Shown here: piece after piece, positions 8,296-18,506 of the stretch
How the letters are laid out: every line of letters begins with the position of its first letter
How positions within the stretch are numbered: the first letter of the stretch is position 1
Assembly: GCF_001657485.1 (NCBI RefSeq)
Contig: NZ_LXFU01000030.1
Location: 1 to 64,000, forward strand
Direction: 5' to 3'
Source: Rhizobium sp. WYCCWR10014
Lineage (GTDB): Bacteria; Pseudomonadota; Alphaproteobacteria; Rhizobiales; Rhizobiaceae
Length of the DNA: 64,000 nucleotides
Translations under genes and position numbers: made by a program
The notes under the pieces: generated by a model
Told to the model about the DNA's origin: nothing
The model's input: only the letters and a program-made list of their open reading frames with translations
The model's database searches: none

Positions 8296-9274
8296 GCAGG
8301 CAGCCGCGATGTCGATACCGACCCTGGCGCTGCCGCGCCTCATCCGCAAACTCGAGGACGCTCTTGGCGAGGAGCTTTGCCTTGCCCTCAACGATCCGAG
8401 CGTCGTCGAAATCATGCTGAACCCCGACGGAAATCTGTTTGTGGAGCGTCTTGGACGCGGGATCGCCCATGCCGGCCAGATGGAAAAGCGCGCAGCCGAG
8501 GTCGCCATCGGCTGCGTTGCCCACGTGTTGAATACCGAGGTGGGCGACCGAAAGCCGATCGTCTCTGGTGAATTGCCCCTTGGCGGCCATCGTTTCGAGG
8601 GCCTGCTGCCCCCGATCGTCCCCGCGCCGTGTTTTTCGATCCGCCGGCGAGCGTCGCAGCGCATCCGGCTCGAAGACTATCTGACAAGCAGCGTTATGAC
8701 GGCCGGCCAAGCCCTCATAATCCGCCAGGCGATAGATAGGAGGTGGAACATGGTCATCTGCGGGGGGACAGGATCGGGCAAGACGACCCTGACCAATGCG
8801 GTTGTCGCTGCGATCGCCGAGCAGACTCCGAACGACCGATTGGTCATTCTCGAGGACACGGTCGAGATCCAATGCGTCGCCAGCAACGCGGTCGCATTGC
8901 GCACGAGCGATCGTGTCGACATGGCGCAGTTGCTGAAGAGCACCATGAGGTTGCGGCCGGACAGAATCATCGTCGGCGAGGTTCGCGACGGCGCGGCGCT
9001 CACACTCCTTAAGGCCTGGAACACGGGCCACCCGGGCGGAGTGGCGACCATTCACTCAAACACCGCGCAATCGGCGCTTCGACGGCTGGAACAACTAACC
9101 GCAGAGGTCAGCAGACAACCGATTCAAGCAGTCATAGGCGAGGCAGTTGACCTGATCATCTCGATCGATCGAACCCCAAAAGGCCGCCGCGTCAGCGATA
9201 TCCTGCGCGTTCACGGATTTATAGGTGGCGAGTATCAGCTCGAGACTTATGGAGACATGCAGCATGCGGCTTGA
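8285..9274 (+). CDS. trbB: TrbB, type IV secretion ATPase (VirB11 family)
   Basis: The protein is a hexameric secretion ATPase of the mating-pair-formation complex, located at the inner face of the membrane. It shows Walker [10 protein letters not shown], an Asp box ([10 protein letters not shown]), a Walker B-like [13 protein letters not shown] and a His box ([10 protein letters not shown]), in the VirB11 order. ATG 8285 overlaps the traI stop by 11 bp, the same spacing seen at later junctions; a GTG at 8270 is possible. It is the first trb gene. Confidence 0.95.
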   Translation: MRHKQAAAMSIPTLALPRLIRKLEDALGEELCLALNDPSVVEIMLNPDGNLFVERLGRGIAHAGQMEKRAAEVAIGCVAHVLNTEVGDRKPIVSGELPLGGHRFEGLLPPIVPAPCFSIRRRASQRIRLEDYLTSSVMTAGQALIIRQAIDRRWNMVICGGTGSGKTTLTNAVVAAIAEQTPNDRLVILEDTVEIQCVASNAVALRTSDRVDMAQLLKSTMRLRPDRIIVGEVRDGAALTLLKAWNTGHPGGVATIHSNTAQSALRRLEQLTAEVSRQPIQAVIGEAVDLIISIDRTPKGRRVSDILRVHGFIGGEYQLETYGDMQHAA

Positions 9275-9644
9275 ACGCTCGATAGACCTCGCCGCCGTCG
9301 CGCTTGCGTTGGCCTTCATCCTAATTGATCCGGCTTGGGCAAGTTCGGGCGGCGGCCTGCCTTGGGAAGATCCTCTTCAACAAATCCAAGAGTCGATCAC
9401 CGGTCCGGTTGCCGGGTTCATCGCACTTGCTGCTGTCGCAATCGCAGGCGGCATGTTGATCTTCGGCGGAGAACTCAACGACTTCGCCCGCCGGCTTATG
9501 TATGTGGTGCTCGTTGCCGGCATTCTGCTCGGCGCAACCCAGATCGTCGGCCTGTTCGGCGCGACGGGCGCCTCTATCGGCATTGCCGATCACAACCTGA
9601 AGACCCGTAATGGCGAAGAGGGGAAGGCAGGTCATGGCGGTTGA
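9264..9644 (+). CDS. trbC: TrbC, conjugal pilin precursor (VirB2-like)
   Basis: The 126-residue protein has an N-terminal signal region ([22 protein letters not shown]) followed by two hydrophobic segments ([19 protein letters not shown] and [20 protein letters not shown]), the layout of TrbC/VirB2 pilins. After processing it would form the conjugative pilus. ATG 9264 overlaps the trbB stop by 11 bp, indicating translational coupling. The C-terminal tail is slightly long compared with RP4 TrbC. Confidence 0.9.
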   Translation: MRLERSIDLAAVALALAFILIDPAWASSGGGLPWEDPLQQIQESITGPVAGFIALAAVAIAGGMLIFGGELNDFARRLMYVVLVAGILLGATQIVGLFGATGASIGIADHNLKTRNGEEGKAGHGG

Positions 9645-9933
9645 GGCGACCACCTTGCAGCGCAATTCCATACATCGCGCGCTTTCTCGCCCCAACCTCC
9701 TGATGGGCGCGGACCGGGAACTGGTACTGATCACGGGACTTGCGGCGATCATCCTGATCTTTGTCGTCCTGACGATCTATTCCGCGCTGTTCGGAGCGAC
9801 GCTGTGGATCGTCATCGTCGCGGCGTTGAGGATGATGGCAAAAGCCGATCCACTGATGAGACGCGTGTATATCCGTCACATGGCCTACAGACCCTCGTAC
9901 CGGGCCACGTCATCCCCTTGGCGACGCTACTGA
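9634..9933 (+). CDS. trbD: TrbD, conjugal transfer membrane protein (VirB3-like)
   Basis: The 99-residue protein has the VirB3-type pattern: a short N-terminal soluble part with [13 protein letters not shown], then a hydrophobic hairpin ([20 protein letters not shown] and a second segment). It is an inner-membrane component of the Trb channel that works with TrbE. The ATG at 9634 has a GGGGAAGG site upstream and overlaps the trbC stop by 11 bp. Confidence 0.92.
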   Translation: MAVEATTLQRNSIHRALSRPNLLMGADRELVLITGLAAIILIFVVLTIYSALFGATLWIVIVAALRMMAKADPLMRRVYIRHMAYRPSYRATSSPWRRY

Positions 9934-9942
9934 GAGGCAAAG

Positions 9943-12390
9943 ATGGTATCCCTTCGCGCTTTCCGTCACACGGCGCCGTCCTTCGCGGATCTCGTCCCCT
10001 ACGCAGGTCTTGTCGACAACGGCGTCCTTCTGCTCAAGGATGGCTCACTGATGGCCGGCTGGTATTTTGCCGGACCTGACTCCGAAAGCTCCACCGATTT
10101 CGAGCGGAACGAGGTGTCGCGCCAGATCAATGCCATATTGTCCCGTCTCGGTTCCGGTTGGATGATCCAGGTAGAGGCGGTCCGGCTCGCGACGGTCGAC
10201 TATGCCTCGGCTGGAAAATCACATTTCCCCGATCCGGTGACTCTGGCGATCGACGAGGAACGACGAGCCCACTTCGAACGCGAGCAGGGGCATTTCGAAA
10301 GCCGCCACGCCATCATTGCGACCTATCGGCCGACCGAGCAGCGTCGATCGAGGCTCAGCAAGTACATCTATTCCGACGAAGACAGTCGAAAGCAATCCTA
10401 TGCCGACACCGTGCTCTTCATCTTCCGCAATGCGATCCGGGAAGTCGAACAGTATCTCGCCAACATCATTTCCATCAGGCGAATGCTGACGCGGGAGACC
10501 GCCGAGCGCGACGGCACGCGCGTTGCTCGCTATGACGAACTGCTGCAGTTCATCCGCTTTTGCGTCACAGGCGACAACCACCCTGTCAGAGTCCCCGACA
10601 TTCCGATGTACCTCGACTGGATCGTGACCGCCGAGCTTCAGCACGGACTTGCTCCCAAGGTGGAGAACCGTTTTCTCGGCGTGGTGGCAATCGACGGCCT
10701 TCCGTCCGAGAGCTGGCCGGGCATCCTGAACAGCCTGGATTCTTTGCCGCTTGGCTATCGATGGTCGTCGCGTTTCATTTTCCTCGACGCCGAGGAGGCG
10801 AGGGTGCGTCTCGAGCGCACCCGCAAAAAGTGGCAGCAGAAAGTTCGACCTTTCTTCGACCAACTTTTCCAGACGCAAAGTCGCTCGGTCGACCAAGACG
10901 CAATATCGATGGTCGCCGAGACCGAGGATGCAATCGCACAAGCGTCGTCACAGCTCGTCGCTTATGGATATTACACACCAGTCGTCGTGCTGTTCGACAA
11001 CGATGCCGAACGACTTAACGACAAGACCGAGGCGATCCGGCGTCTCATCCAGGCCGAGGGCTTTGGCGCACGGATCGAGACACTGAATGCGACCGACGCC
11101 TATCTGGGCAGTCTGCCTGGAAACTGGTACTGCAACATTCGCGAGCCGCTGATCAACACGCGCAATCTCTCCGATCTCATCCCGCTCAACTCCGTCTGGT
11201 CCGGGAATCCGCAGGCACCTTGCCCGTTTTACCCACCCGATTCACCACCGCTGATGCAGGTCGCGACTGGATCCACGCCCTTTCGGCTCAACCTTCACGT
11301 CGATGACGTCGGCCATACCCTGGTGTTCGGTCCGACAGGCTCGGGAAAGTCGACGCTCCTTGCGTTGATCGCAGCACAGTTCCGCCGCTACGAGAACGCC
11401 CAGATCTTCGCCTTCGACAAAGGCCGTTCAATGCTGCCGCTGACACTTGCTTGCGGCGGCGATCACTACGAGATCGGCGCCGACGAAGACACCGGGCTTT
11501 CCTTTTGCCCGCTCTCCGAACTGTCATCGGACGGCGATCGTGCCTGGGCGTCGGAGTGGATCGAAAGCCTGGTTGCGATGCAGGGCATCACGATCACGCC
11601 GGATCACCGCAACGCCATCTCCCGCCAGATCGGTCTGATGGACGGGGCTCCCGGTCGTTCGATCTCGGATTTCGTCAGTGGCGTTCAGATGCGCGAGATC
11701 AAGGATGCTCTCCATCACTACACCGTCGACGGCCCGATGGGCCAGTTGCTGGACGCCGAGAGCGACGGCCTCGAACTGGGCCTTTTTCAGACGTTTGAAA
11801 TCGAGCAAGTCATGAACATGGGCGAGCGAAACCTCGTGCCGGTGCTCACCTATCTCTTCCGGCGCATTGAAAAGCGCCTCACCGGCGCACCAAGCCTCAT
11901 CGTCATCGACGAAGCCTGGCTGATGCTCGGTCATTCGGTATTCCGCGACAAAATCCGGGAATGGCTCAAGGTGCTGCGCAAAGCCAATTGCGCGGTGTTG
12001 CTTGCAACCCAGTCGATCTCGGATGCCGAACGCTCTGGCATCATCGATGTCCTGAAAGAGAGCTGCCCAACGAAAATCTGCCTGCCGAACGGTGCAGCCC
12101 GCGAGGCCGGAACCCGGGATTTCTACGAACGGATCGGCTTCAACGAACGGCAGATCGAGATCGTAGCGACCGCCATACCGAAGCGGGAATACTACGTCAC
12201 GTCACCCGAAGGGCGCCGCCTGTTCGACATGGCTCTTGGCCCGCTGACGCTCTCTTTCGTCGGCGCGTCGAGCAAGGACGACTTGAAGCATATTCGTGCG
12301 CTTTATTACGAACATGGCCCGGAATGGCCGCTTCACTGGCTCCAAAAGAGAGGGATCAAGGATGCTGCATCGCTTCTCGAAGACGCATAG
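9943..12390 (+). CDS. trbE: TrbE, type IV secretion ATPase (VirB4 family)
   Basis: The 815-residue protein is the large VirB4-type ATPase energising pilus assembly and DNA transfer at the inner membrane. Walker A GPTGSGKST is near residue 463 and Walker B SLIVIDEAWLMLG near 644; the conserved LLATQSISDAERS stretch follows. Length is normal for TrbE. The gene begins 9 bp after trbD and its end overlaps trbJ by 29 bp. Confidence 0.96.
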   Translation: MVSLRAFRHTAPSFADLVPYAGLVDNGVLLLKDGSLMAGWYFAGPDSESSTDFERNEVSRQINAILSRLGSGWMIQVEAVRLATVDYASAGKSHFPDPVTLAIDEERRAHFEREQGHFESRHAIIATYRPTEQRRSRLSKYIYSDEDSRKQSYADTVLFIFRNAIREVEQYLANIISIRRMLTRETAERDGTRVARYDELLQFIRFCVTGDNHPVRVPDIPMYLDWIVTAELQHGLAPKVENRFLGVVAIDGLPSESWPGILNSLDSLPLGYRWSSRFIFLDAEEARVRLERTRKKWQQKVRPFFDQLFQTQSRSVDQDAISMVAETEDAIAQASSQLVAYGYYTPVVVLFDNDAERLNDKTEAIRRLIQAEGFGARIETLNATDAYLGSLPGNWYCNIREPLINTRNLSDLIPLNSVWSGNPQAPCPFYPPDSPPLMQVATGSTPFRLNLHVDDVGHTLVFGPTGSGKSTLLALIAAQFRRYENAQIFAFDKGRSMLPLTLACGGDHYEIGADEDTGLSFCPLSELSSDGDRAWASEWIESLVAMQGITITPDHRNAISRQIGLMDGAPGRSISDFVSGVQMREIKDALHHYTVDGPMGQLLDAESDGLELGLFQTFEIEQVMNMGERNLVPVLTYLFRRIEKRLTGAPSLIVIDEAWLMLGHSVFRDKIREWLKVLRKANCAVLLATQSISDAERSGIIDVLKESCPTKICLPNGAAREAGTRDFYERIGFNERQIEIVATAIPKREYYVTSPEGRRLFDMALGPLTLSFVGASSKDDLKHIRALYYEHGPEWPLHWLQKRGIKDAASLLEDA

Positions 12391-13162
12391 GCTTCTGCTG
12401 GTCGCAGCCGTGTCAAGCGCACTCGTACTGCCTGACCCTGCAAACGCCGGCAGCGCGACGGGCGCGGCAACGGAATGGACACAGCTTGCCAACAATGCCG
12501 AGCTGATCAAGCTGCTCGAAAGCTCCGGCGTCCAGGTCGAAAACCAGCTTACCCAGATCAGCCAGCTCGCCGAGCAGATCCAGAACCAGCTGAAAATCTA
12601 CCAAAACATGCTGCAGAATACAGCGCAGCTTCCCAACCACATCTGGGGCGAAGTCGAGAGTGACCTCAAGCGCCTGCAGAGTGTCGTCTCGCAGGGGCAG
12701 GGGATCGCCTTTTCCATGGGCAACGCCGACGATATCCTCAAACAGCGTTTCCCGAGCTATGCGGATCTCAAGACCAACCTGTCGGAGGGGACGAGCTTCT
12801 CCTCGACCTATCAGTCCTGGTCCGACACCAACCGTGACACGATCGCGGGCAGTTTGGAGGCCGCAAGCCTGACGGCGGATCAGTTCGAGACCGAAGAATC
12901 CACCATGGCTTCGCTCCGCTCGATGTCGCAAAGCGCGGACGGGCAGATGAAGGCCCTGCAGGTCGGCCACCAGATCGCGGCGCAGCAGGTCGCCCAGCTG
13001 CAGAAGCTGCGCGGTCTACTTTCCCAGCAAATGACGATGATGGGCACCTGGTTTCAGGCAAACCAGACCGACAGGGACCTGGCGCAGAAGAGAAGAGAGA
13101 AGTTTTTCGCTCCCGCGGGAAGAGGAATCCCCGATGGACAAATGATGGAGCCGCGCTGGTGA
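12362..13162 (+). CDS. trbJ: TrbJ, mating-pair-formation protein (VirB5-like)
   Basis: The 266-residue protein starts with a typical signal peptide (basic head, LLLVAAVSSALVL core, cleavage after PANA) and continues as a mostly helical, Gln-rich periplasmic protein. TrbJ is the VirB5-like minor pilus component. The ATG lies inside the trbE 3' end (29-bp overlap). A conserved C-terminal region, LRGLLSQQMTMMGTWFQANQ, supports the call. Confidence 0.92.
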   Translation: MLHRFSKTHRLLLVAAVSSALVLPDPANAGSATGAATEWTQLANNAELIKLLESSGVQVENQLTQISQLAEQIQNQLKIYQNMLQNTAQLPNHIWGEVESDLKRLQSVVSQGQGIAFSMGNADDILKQRFPSYADLKTNLSEGTSFSSTYQSWSDTNRDTIAGSLEAASLTADQFETEESTMASLRSMSQSADGQMKALQVGHQIAAQQVAQLQKLRGLLSQQMTMMGTWFQANQTDRDLAQKRREKFFAPAGRGIPDGQMMEPRW

Positions 13163-13186
13163 GCCCTTGCGATCATTGCTTTCCGC

Positions 13187-13354
13187 GTGGGTACGGTTGG
13201 AGTAGCCACCGCAACGATCCTCATCGTGGTCGACACGCATTTCTATCCTCCCTCGACGACCGCGACAGCCGCCGAACAACGCCTGAGGGAATTCTTTAAG
13301 CCGTTGACGAAACGGTATCTGAGGCAAGGACAGGAGATGCGGACAAGGTGGTAA
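13187..13354 (+). CDS. trbK: TrbK-position small protein, start uncertain or disrupted
   Basis: Between trbJ and trbL an open frame encodes a hydrophobic N-terminus (VGTVGVATATILIVVDTHFY) and a basic tail ([20 protein letters not shown]) ending seven bases into trbL. The position fits trbK, an entry-exclusion factor in Ti-type operons. The frame runs back to the trbJ stop without ATG. GTG 13159 would be a natural coupled start but is out of frame by one base, so either GTG 13187 is used or a base is missing near 13165. No lipobox is visible. Gene reality is likely; the start is unsure. Confidence 0.55.
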   Translation: MGTVGVATATILIVVDTHFYPPSTTATAAEQRLREFFKPLTKRYLRQGQEMRTRW

Positions 13355-14529
13355 GCTCACGACGGACGCTCGGATTGATCATGCTTGCGATCGGCCTTGC
13401 GATCGTGGCGGTAGGGCCAGCCTTCGCCCAGCAAGGATCGGCGCTCTCGACCCTGGAAAACCAAGTGGTTAATGCTGCGAAGGATTGGGAGTCGACGGTG
13501 TCACGGGCAGCTCAGTCGCTCTTTTGGATCCTGGCCGGGATAGAAATTGGAATAGCAGCCGTATGGCTAGCGCTCCAAGCTGCGTCACTGGATAGTTGGT
13601 TCGCGGAACTCGTTCGCCGGATCATGTTCGTCGGTCTCTTTGCCTTTATCCTGGATCGGGGACCAGCCCTCGCCAAAGCGGTGGTGGACAGCCTATATCA
13701 GTTAGGCGCGGAAGGTGGCTCCGCTTCTCCGGCCGCGATCTTCGACGCAGGCATAGAGGTCGCGGACAAAATGTCCGAACAGGTTCAGTTCGGCCTCTTT
13801 GAGGACAACTCTCTGGCTATTGCCGCCGTCTTCGCCATGGTTGTTGTCGTCATCGCGTTCTCGCTCGTCGCTGCGGTGTTCATCGCTGTCATCGTCGAGA
13901 TGTATGTGGGCTTGTTGGCCGGCATGATCATGCTTGGATTAGGTGGTTCATCCTTCACCAAGGACTTCGCAGTCAAATATCTCGTCTATGCGTTTTCAGT
14001 CGGTATGAAGCTGATGGCACTGGTAATGATCGCGCGCATCGGCTCGGAGGTTCTCATCGGCTTGGCCGAGGCATCAGTCGCGGCGGAGCAGCAACTCATC
14101 ACCAGCCTGGCGATCGCCGGCCTATCAGTTGTCGTCTTCATCATATCAATCTACGTCCCAAGCATTCTGCAGGGTGTCGTCCAAGGCGTCTCCGTCAGCG
14201 GCGGCATGGAGGTGATCCGCCACGGCGGGCAGGCGGCATCATTCGCACTGGGCGCGGGGCTTCTAGCCGGCGGTGGCGCCAGCGCGGGCTTTGCCGCCGC
14301 GCGTGCTGCGCGTGCCGAGGGTGCGTCCATGACGGGCGCTGCCTTGCGCGGCATCGGTGCGGGATTGAGCGCGACGGGCGAAGCGGTCGGATCCGCGGTC
14401 AAGGAAAAGGCGATCGGCTCACCCGGCGCCCATGCCGGCTCTCTACTTGGACTTGCCAATGCGAAACTCGATCAGGCCGAGGCACGCGGCGGTTTGCGCC
14501 CGTCGCCGCCTCGCGACGACAAAAAATAA
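13348..14529 (+). CDS. trbL: TrbL, conjugal transfer inner-membrane protein (VirB6-like)
   Basis: The 393-residue protein has a signal-like N-terminus and several membrane segments (for example [20 protein letters not shown] and [17 protein letters not shown]), the profile of TrbL/VirB6 channel components. The tail after residue 300 is Ala/Gly-rich and cytosolic-looking. It starts with GTG 13348, overlapping the trbK-position frame by 7 bp. The C-terminal region is typically the least conserved part of the family. Confidence 0.94.
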   Translation: MVSSRRTLGLIMLAIGLAIVAVGPAFAQQGSALSTLENQVVNAAKDWESTVSRAAQSLFWILAGIEIGIAAVWLALQAASLDSWFAELVRRIMFVGLFAFILDRGPALAKAVVDSLYQLGAEGGSASPAAIFDAGIEVADKMSEQVQFGLFEDNSLAIAAVFAMVVVVIAFSLVAAVFIAVIVEMYVGLLAGMIMLGLGGSSFTKDFAVKYLVYAFSVGMKLMALVMIARIGSEVLIGLAEASVAAEQQLITSLAIAGLSVVVFIISIYVPSILQGVVQGVSVSGGMEVIRHGGQAASFALGAGLLAGGGASAGFAAARAARAEGASMTGAALRGIGAGLSATGEAVGSAVKEKAIGSPGAHAGSLLGLANAKLDQAEARGGLRPSPPRDDKK

Positions 14530-14548
14530 TCACTGCAAGGATCGGTCG

Positions 14549-15211
14549 ATGGCAATGCAACGCGCCCCTGAGAACCCATATCTCGCCGCCAGGCAGGAAT
14601 GGAACGAACGATATGGTTCCTATGTCAGGGCGGCGGCAGCGTGGCGCGTTGTCGGCATGATCGCACTGGCAATGGCCGTAATCGGCTTCGTCTATGCGCT
14701 ATATTTGAGCACGCAGGTCAAACTCGTCCCCTATATCGTCGAAGTCGACAAGCTTGGGACCTCGGTCAGCGCGGGCTTTCCCCAGCAGATCGAATATGCC
14801 GACCCACGGGTGGTTCGCGCCACGCTCGGTGGGTTCGTCACAAGCTTCCGGTCGGTGACGCCAGACGCCGTCGTTCAGAAGCAATACATCGATCGGACCT
14901 ATGCGCTGCTGCGGACATCCGACCCGTCCACCGAGAAAATCAATGCCTGGTTCCGCGGCAATTCGCCATTCGAGAAAGCCAAGAACGCGACAGTTGCGAT
15001 CGAAGTCAGCAACATCGTCGCCCTTTCCAACCAGTCCTACCAAATCGACTGGACGGAATTCGAGCGCGATCGGAAGGGCAAGGAAACCGGAACACGCCGA
15101 TACCGCGGAATTGCGACCGTTACGCTGACGGCGCCACAGGACGAGGGCGTGATCAGGCTTAATCCGATCGGCCTTTATCTGAAGGACTTCGAGTGGACCG
15201 CGCAGCTTTAA
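14549..15211 (+). CDS. trbF: TrbF, conjugal transfer protein (VirB8-like)
   Basis: The 220-residue protein has a short cytosolic N-terminus ([20 protein letters not shown]), one membrane anchor ([20 protein letters not shown]) and a periplasmic domain with [11 protein letters not shown], as in TrbF/VirB8. It is a nucleating inner-membrane part of the mating channel. ATG 14549 lies 19 bp after trbL with AAGGATCG upstream. Confidence 0.95.
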   Translation: MAMQRAPENPYLAARQEWNERYGSYVRAAAAWRVVGMIALAMAVIGFVYALYLSTQVKLVPYIVEVDKLGTSVSAGFPQQIEYADPRVVRATLGGFVTSFRSVTPDAVVQKQYIDRTYALLRTSDPSTEKINAWFRGNSPFEKAKNATVAIEVSNIVALSNQSYQIDWTEFERDRKGKETGTRRYRGIATVTLTAPQDEGVIRLNPIGLYLKDFEWTAQL

Positions 15212-15226
15212 GGGCAGGGAACTTCA

Positions 15227-16048
15227 ATGAGAAGAGCAACATATCTCGCGGCCCTTGGCTGCGCTTGGATCGTCGTCCTTACGACGAACGGAGCCACGGC
15301 GCAGAGCATGACCGCAAACGAAGCAAAGGGCGCGAACCTTTCGGGAAAGTGGCGCGGGGCCACCGGGCTCGTCACCAAGGGGGCGGATGGAAAGGTTATC
15401 TTCTTGTTTGGAGAAACTCAGCCGTCGGTGGTGTGTTCGCCGCTGCAGGTCTGCGACATCGAGCTTCAGGGCGGCGAGGTCGTTCGCGATGTGCTTGTTG
15501 GTGACACTGTCCGATGGAAGGTCGAACCGGCAACGTCCGGTGCTGCGGCTGGCCAGGCGATCCATCTCATCGTCAAACCGTCGGAACCGGGCCTCGTCAC
15601 CTCCATGGTGGTGACGACCTCGCGCCGGACCTATCATATCCAGCTCAAATCACACACAAGCCAGTACATGGCGCGCGTCGGCTTCGACTATCCGGAAGAT
15701 GTGTCGGGCAAGCTTGCCGATGTCAACGCCCGCCTGGAAGCTGGAAGGACGCCGGGAGCAGGCGTCCCGTCGGAGCAATTGACCTTCGCCTATTCGGTGA
15801 GCGGCAAAGCCTCGTGGAAGCCCATGCGCGTCTATTCGGACGGTATGAAGACCTACATCCAGTTTCCCCGCTCGATCGCCGGTCAGGACGCGCCGGTGCT
15901 TTTTGTCGTCTCAGGCGGCCAAAATCGGGTCGTCAACTACCGAATGAAGAACGACATGATGGTGGTGGACTATAATATCGACCGCGCGGTTCTCATCTCC
16001 GGTGTTGGAAAGCACAAGCAGAAGATCACCATTCGCAGGGGAGGGTGA
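15227..16048 (+). CDS. trbG: TrbG, conjugal transfer protein (VirB9-like)
   Basis: The 273-residue protein has an N-terminal signal peptide (cleavage near ATAQS) and the VirB9/CagX beta-rich layout, with [19 protein letters not shown], an internal TYHIQLKS strand and the late [10 protein letters not shown] and VLISGVGK segments. TrbG forms part of the outer-membrane core complex with TrbH and TrbI. It follows trbF by 15 bp and overlaps the region of the trbH ribosome site. Confidence 0.95.
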   Translation: MRRATYLAALGCAWIVVLTTNGATAQSMTANEAKGANLSGKWRGATGLVTKGADGKVIFLFGETQPSVVCSPLQVCDIELQGGEVVRDVLVGDTVRWKVEPATSGAAAGQAIHLIVKPSEPGLVTSMVVTTSRRTYHIQLKSHTSQYMARVGFDYPEDVSGKLADVNARLEAGRTPGAGVPSEQLTFAYSVSGKASWKPMRVYSDGMKTYIQFPRSIAGQDAPVLFVVSGGQNRVVNYRMKNDMMVVDYNIDRAVLISGVGKHKQKITIRRGG

Positions 16049-16050
16049 CC

Positions 16051-16479
16051 ATGCGAAGCCTCCTACTTTCTGTCATCGGGTGCCTGCTGTCAGGCTGCAC
16101 GACCGCCGCGGACGGCCCTTCCGCCAGCTCAGCCTCGCCAGACCTCTCCGACCCTGCCGCCAGCGCGATCGCAGGCGATATGGTCGGTCGGCTTGCAGAA
16201 CAGGTCGACCCGGGGATCAACAGGGTCAAATGGAATGGGGACGCCACGCCCTTCGGGCAAGCCATGGAAGCTGCCCTGAAGGCATGGGGCTATGAGGTCG
16301 TGACGGCGCAGGGGAGCGACGAGAAGCAGCGCATGGTTGCCCTAACCTATGGCGTCGACGATCTTGAAGGGCAGGCGCTTGTTTCGATATCGGCAGGTTC
16401 GGTTGAACTCGCGCGGGCTTATGCCACCAGCGCGACCGGCGCATCGCCGGCCAGCCCCGTCTCCGTCAGGCGCAATTAG
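16051..16479 (+). CDS. trbH: TrbH, conjugal transfer lipoprotein
   Basis: The 142-residue protein begins with a lipoprotein signal, LLSVIGCLLSGC, with Cys16 as the likely lipidated residue. TrbH is the VirB7-like outer-membrane lipoprotein of the core complex, larger than VirB7. ATG 16051 is preferred because GGGGAGGG lies upstream at normal spacing; a GTG at 16045 is in frame. It is two bases past the trbG stop. Confidence 0.9.
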   Translation: MRSLLLSVIGCLLSGCTTAADGPSASSASPDLSDPAASAIAGDMVGRLAEQVDPGINRVKWNGDATPFGQAMEAALKAWGYEVVTAQGSDEKQRMVALTYGVDDLEGQALVSISAGSVELARAYATSATGASPASPVSVRRN

Positions 16480-16492
16480 GGGAGGGGAGGAG

Positions 16493-17773
16493 GTGGTCCA
16501 ATCGCTTCAGCTTGGCGGCGCTTCAAACAAGGACAGCAGCAACAAGCGGCTGAACCGCATCCCGATCATCGTCGCCATCGCGCTGATCGTGCTTTTTCTC
16601 GGCGTGATCAGCTATGGTCTTTCGTCCCGCGGGTTTTATTTTCAAGGGGCGGATGGCATTGGTCAGGCCTCGAACGCGCCGGCCTCCACTTATGCCGATC
16701 AGTTGAAGCGGGGCGTCAAGGATGCCATCATCGGCGATCCCGAGCAGACACAGATCTATCAGCCGGCACCGGTCAGCAACAGGCAAGAAGAGAAGCCGCA
16801 ACAGACGGTCGAAACCGAAAAAACCGAAAGGGCGCGCAATAAACCCGGTCTCGAGGCGGAAGAAGAATGGCTTGCCCGCCTCGGCCGCGAGCAGCAAGAG
16901 CAATTCCTGCGGGAGCGCCATCGCCAGCAAATGGCACGTCTTCAAGCCAAAGCCGCGGCGCTTGATTCACCACTTGCCATCGATGTCAGTCTAAAGGATC
17001 TTTCCGGCGCCGATACGTCCCAGGCGAATACCCAAAGCGCAAAAATACCTGCCGGGGCCTCCGACCTGTACGCCGCGGCGATGCAGGCGGGACTTTCAGG
17101 GCAAAACGGCGATCCCAACATGCAGTCAGCGAAAGAATCATTCTTCAACCAGGACATCAAGGATATCGGCTATCTGCCGAACAAGGTGGTGCCTCAGCTT
17201 TCCCGCTACGAGCTGAAACGCGGTTCGGTCATCCCCGCCACGCTGATGACCGGTATAAGCTCCGATCTTCCGGGGCGGATTACCGCCCAGACAAGCCAGA
17301 ATGTCTATGACAGCGCCACCGGCCACCAGTTGCTCGTCCCGCAAGGTGCCAAGCTCTTCGGCCGCTACGATCACAAGATCTCTTTCGGTCAGTCGCGTGT
17401 GCTGGTCATCTGGACCGATATCATCTTTCCCAACGGCTCGACCCTGCAGCTCGGCGGCATGGCGGGGACCGACGCTGAAGGCTATGGTGGCTTTCGGGAC
17501 CAAATCGACCGGCATTACCTTCAAACGTTCGGTTCAGCGGTTCTCATCGCTCTTATCGGCACAGGGGTCGATATGGCCATGCCGGAGAGTTCGACGGAGG
17601 ATACCGCCTCGGACGCTGCCCGGCGGAATTTCGCGGATGTGTTCGGACGGTTAGCCGAACGGAGCGTGGGCAAAAACCTCGACGTCCAGCCGACACTTCA
17701 AATCAGGCCCGGCTACAAGTTCAACGTGCTGGTCGACCAGGACGTCGTTTTCCCGGGGGCTTATCGCAACTGA
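16493..17773 (+). CDS. trbI: TrbI, conjugal transfer protein (VirB10 family)
   Basis: The 426-residue protein has one N-terminal membrane anchor (IPIIVAIALIVLFLGVISYG), a charged coiled-coil region with many Glu and Gln, and a C-terminal VirB10 domain (KRGSVIPATLMTGISSDLPG, TGHQLLVPQGAKLFG, GYKFNVLVDQDVVFPG). It spans from inner to outer membrane in the channel. The GTG at 16493 follows the purine-rich GGGGAGGGGAGGA and gives the usual TrbI length. It is the last gene of the operon, convergent with traR 22 bp on. Confidence 0.93.
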   Translation: MVQSLQLGGASNKDSSNKRLNRIPIIVAIALIVLFLGVISYGLSSRGFYFQGADGIGQASNAPASTYADQLKRGVKDAIIGDPEQTQIYQPAPVSNRQEEKPQQTVETEKTERARNKPGLEAEEEWLARLGREQQEQFLRERHRQQMARLQAKAAALDSPLAIDVSLKDLSGADTSQANTQSAKIPAGASDLYAAAMQAGLSGQNGDPNMQSAKESFFNQDIKDIGYLPNKVVPQLSRYELKRGSVIPATLMTGISSDLPGRITAQTSQNVYDSATGHQLLVPQGAKLFGRYDHKISFGQSRVLVIWTDIIFPNGSTLQLGGMAGTDAEGYGGFRDQIDRHYLQTFGSAVLIALIGTGVDMAMPESSTEDTASDAARRNFADVFGRLAERSVGKNLDVQPTLQIRPGYKFNVLVDQDVVFPGAYRN

Positions 17774-17795
17774 TCTATATGCGCCAGCTAGGCCG

Positions 17796-18506
17796 TCAGA
17801 TCAGCCCGAACCGGCTTGCGACCGCCACGGCCTGTTTCTGGGTGTAGACGCCAAGCTTGGCCTTTACTCGATCGAGGTCCCAGCGGACGGTGTGATAGGT
17901 CAGGCCCGTCACATCGGCGATGGAGTGCATCGGAAGGCCTTCGGCCGCCCATCGCAGGCATAGCGCCTCGCGATCGGAAAAAATGAAGTCGGGTCTTTGG
18001 GTGGGCGTAGTTGTGCCTTGGAGCCGGGCATGGATCAGTGCCGCCGCGCCAGCCGCGCCGACCGTGTCGAGATCGTCCGGTCCCGTGGTCTCCAGATGCC
18101 TGGCTGAGGCCAGCGTCAAGATGGCAAACTGGCCAAACCCCGTCCAGATGGGAATCGACAGACCTGACCGGATCCCGAATTCAGCCGCGGCATCGTAGAA
18201 TTCCTTGACGCTGTCGTCCGCGCGCCGGCGTTCAACATCGACCGACCATCTGAAAGCCCGCCGCAGTCGCTTGGCTGCCGTCACCACAGGATCGATGGCC
18301 ATATACGAACGGGAGAAATAAAGCGATTGCCATTCCTTCTGGTAGGTGGAGACGGCAAAGCTCTTTGCGGTATGGAGATTGAGGTATGCAAAACGCTCAA
18401 ATCCATGCGCGCGAGCAACGTCGCTCAATGCCGCCTTGAGGGAATGTTCGTTGGCGGCGGCGACCGTCGCGTCGATCAATCGATCGAAAAGAGAACTTCC
18501 ATGCAT
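17796..18506 (-). CDS. traR: TraR, LuxR-family quorum-sensing activator
   Basis: The 236-residue protein fits TraR in length and architecture: N-terminal autoinducer domain and C-terminal LuxR HTH (LCLRWAAEGLPMHSIADVTG and LTYHTVRWDLDRVKAKLGV). The ligand-pocket residues of TraR are all present, shifted by two: Tyr55, Trp59, Tyr63, Asp72 and Trp87. It would bind the TraI signal and activate traI-trb and probably repABC and tra. A small dyad CACGC-N4-GCGTG lies upstream at 18611-18624. The antiactivator gene traM, often next to traR, was not found. Confidence 0.93.
   Translation of the reverse strand: MHGSSLFDRLIDATVAAANEHSLKAALSDVARAHGFERFAYLNLHTAKSFAVSTYQKEWQSLYFSRSYMAIDPVVTAAKRLRRAFRWSVDVERRRADDSVKEFYDAAAEFGIRSGLSIPIWTGFGQFAILTLASARHLETTGPDDLDTVGAAGAAALIHARLQGTTTPTQRPDFIFSDREALCLRWAAEGLPMHSIADVTGLTYHTVRWDLDRVKAKLGVYTQKQAVAVASRFGLI

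Noticed and set aside
10219..10941. Minus-strand frames inside trbE
   Set aside because: Shadows of the conserved VirB4-type ATPase on the other strand.
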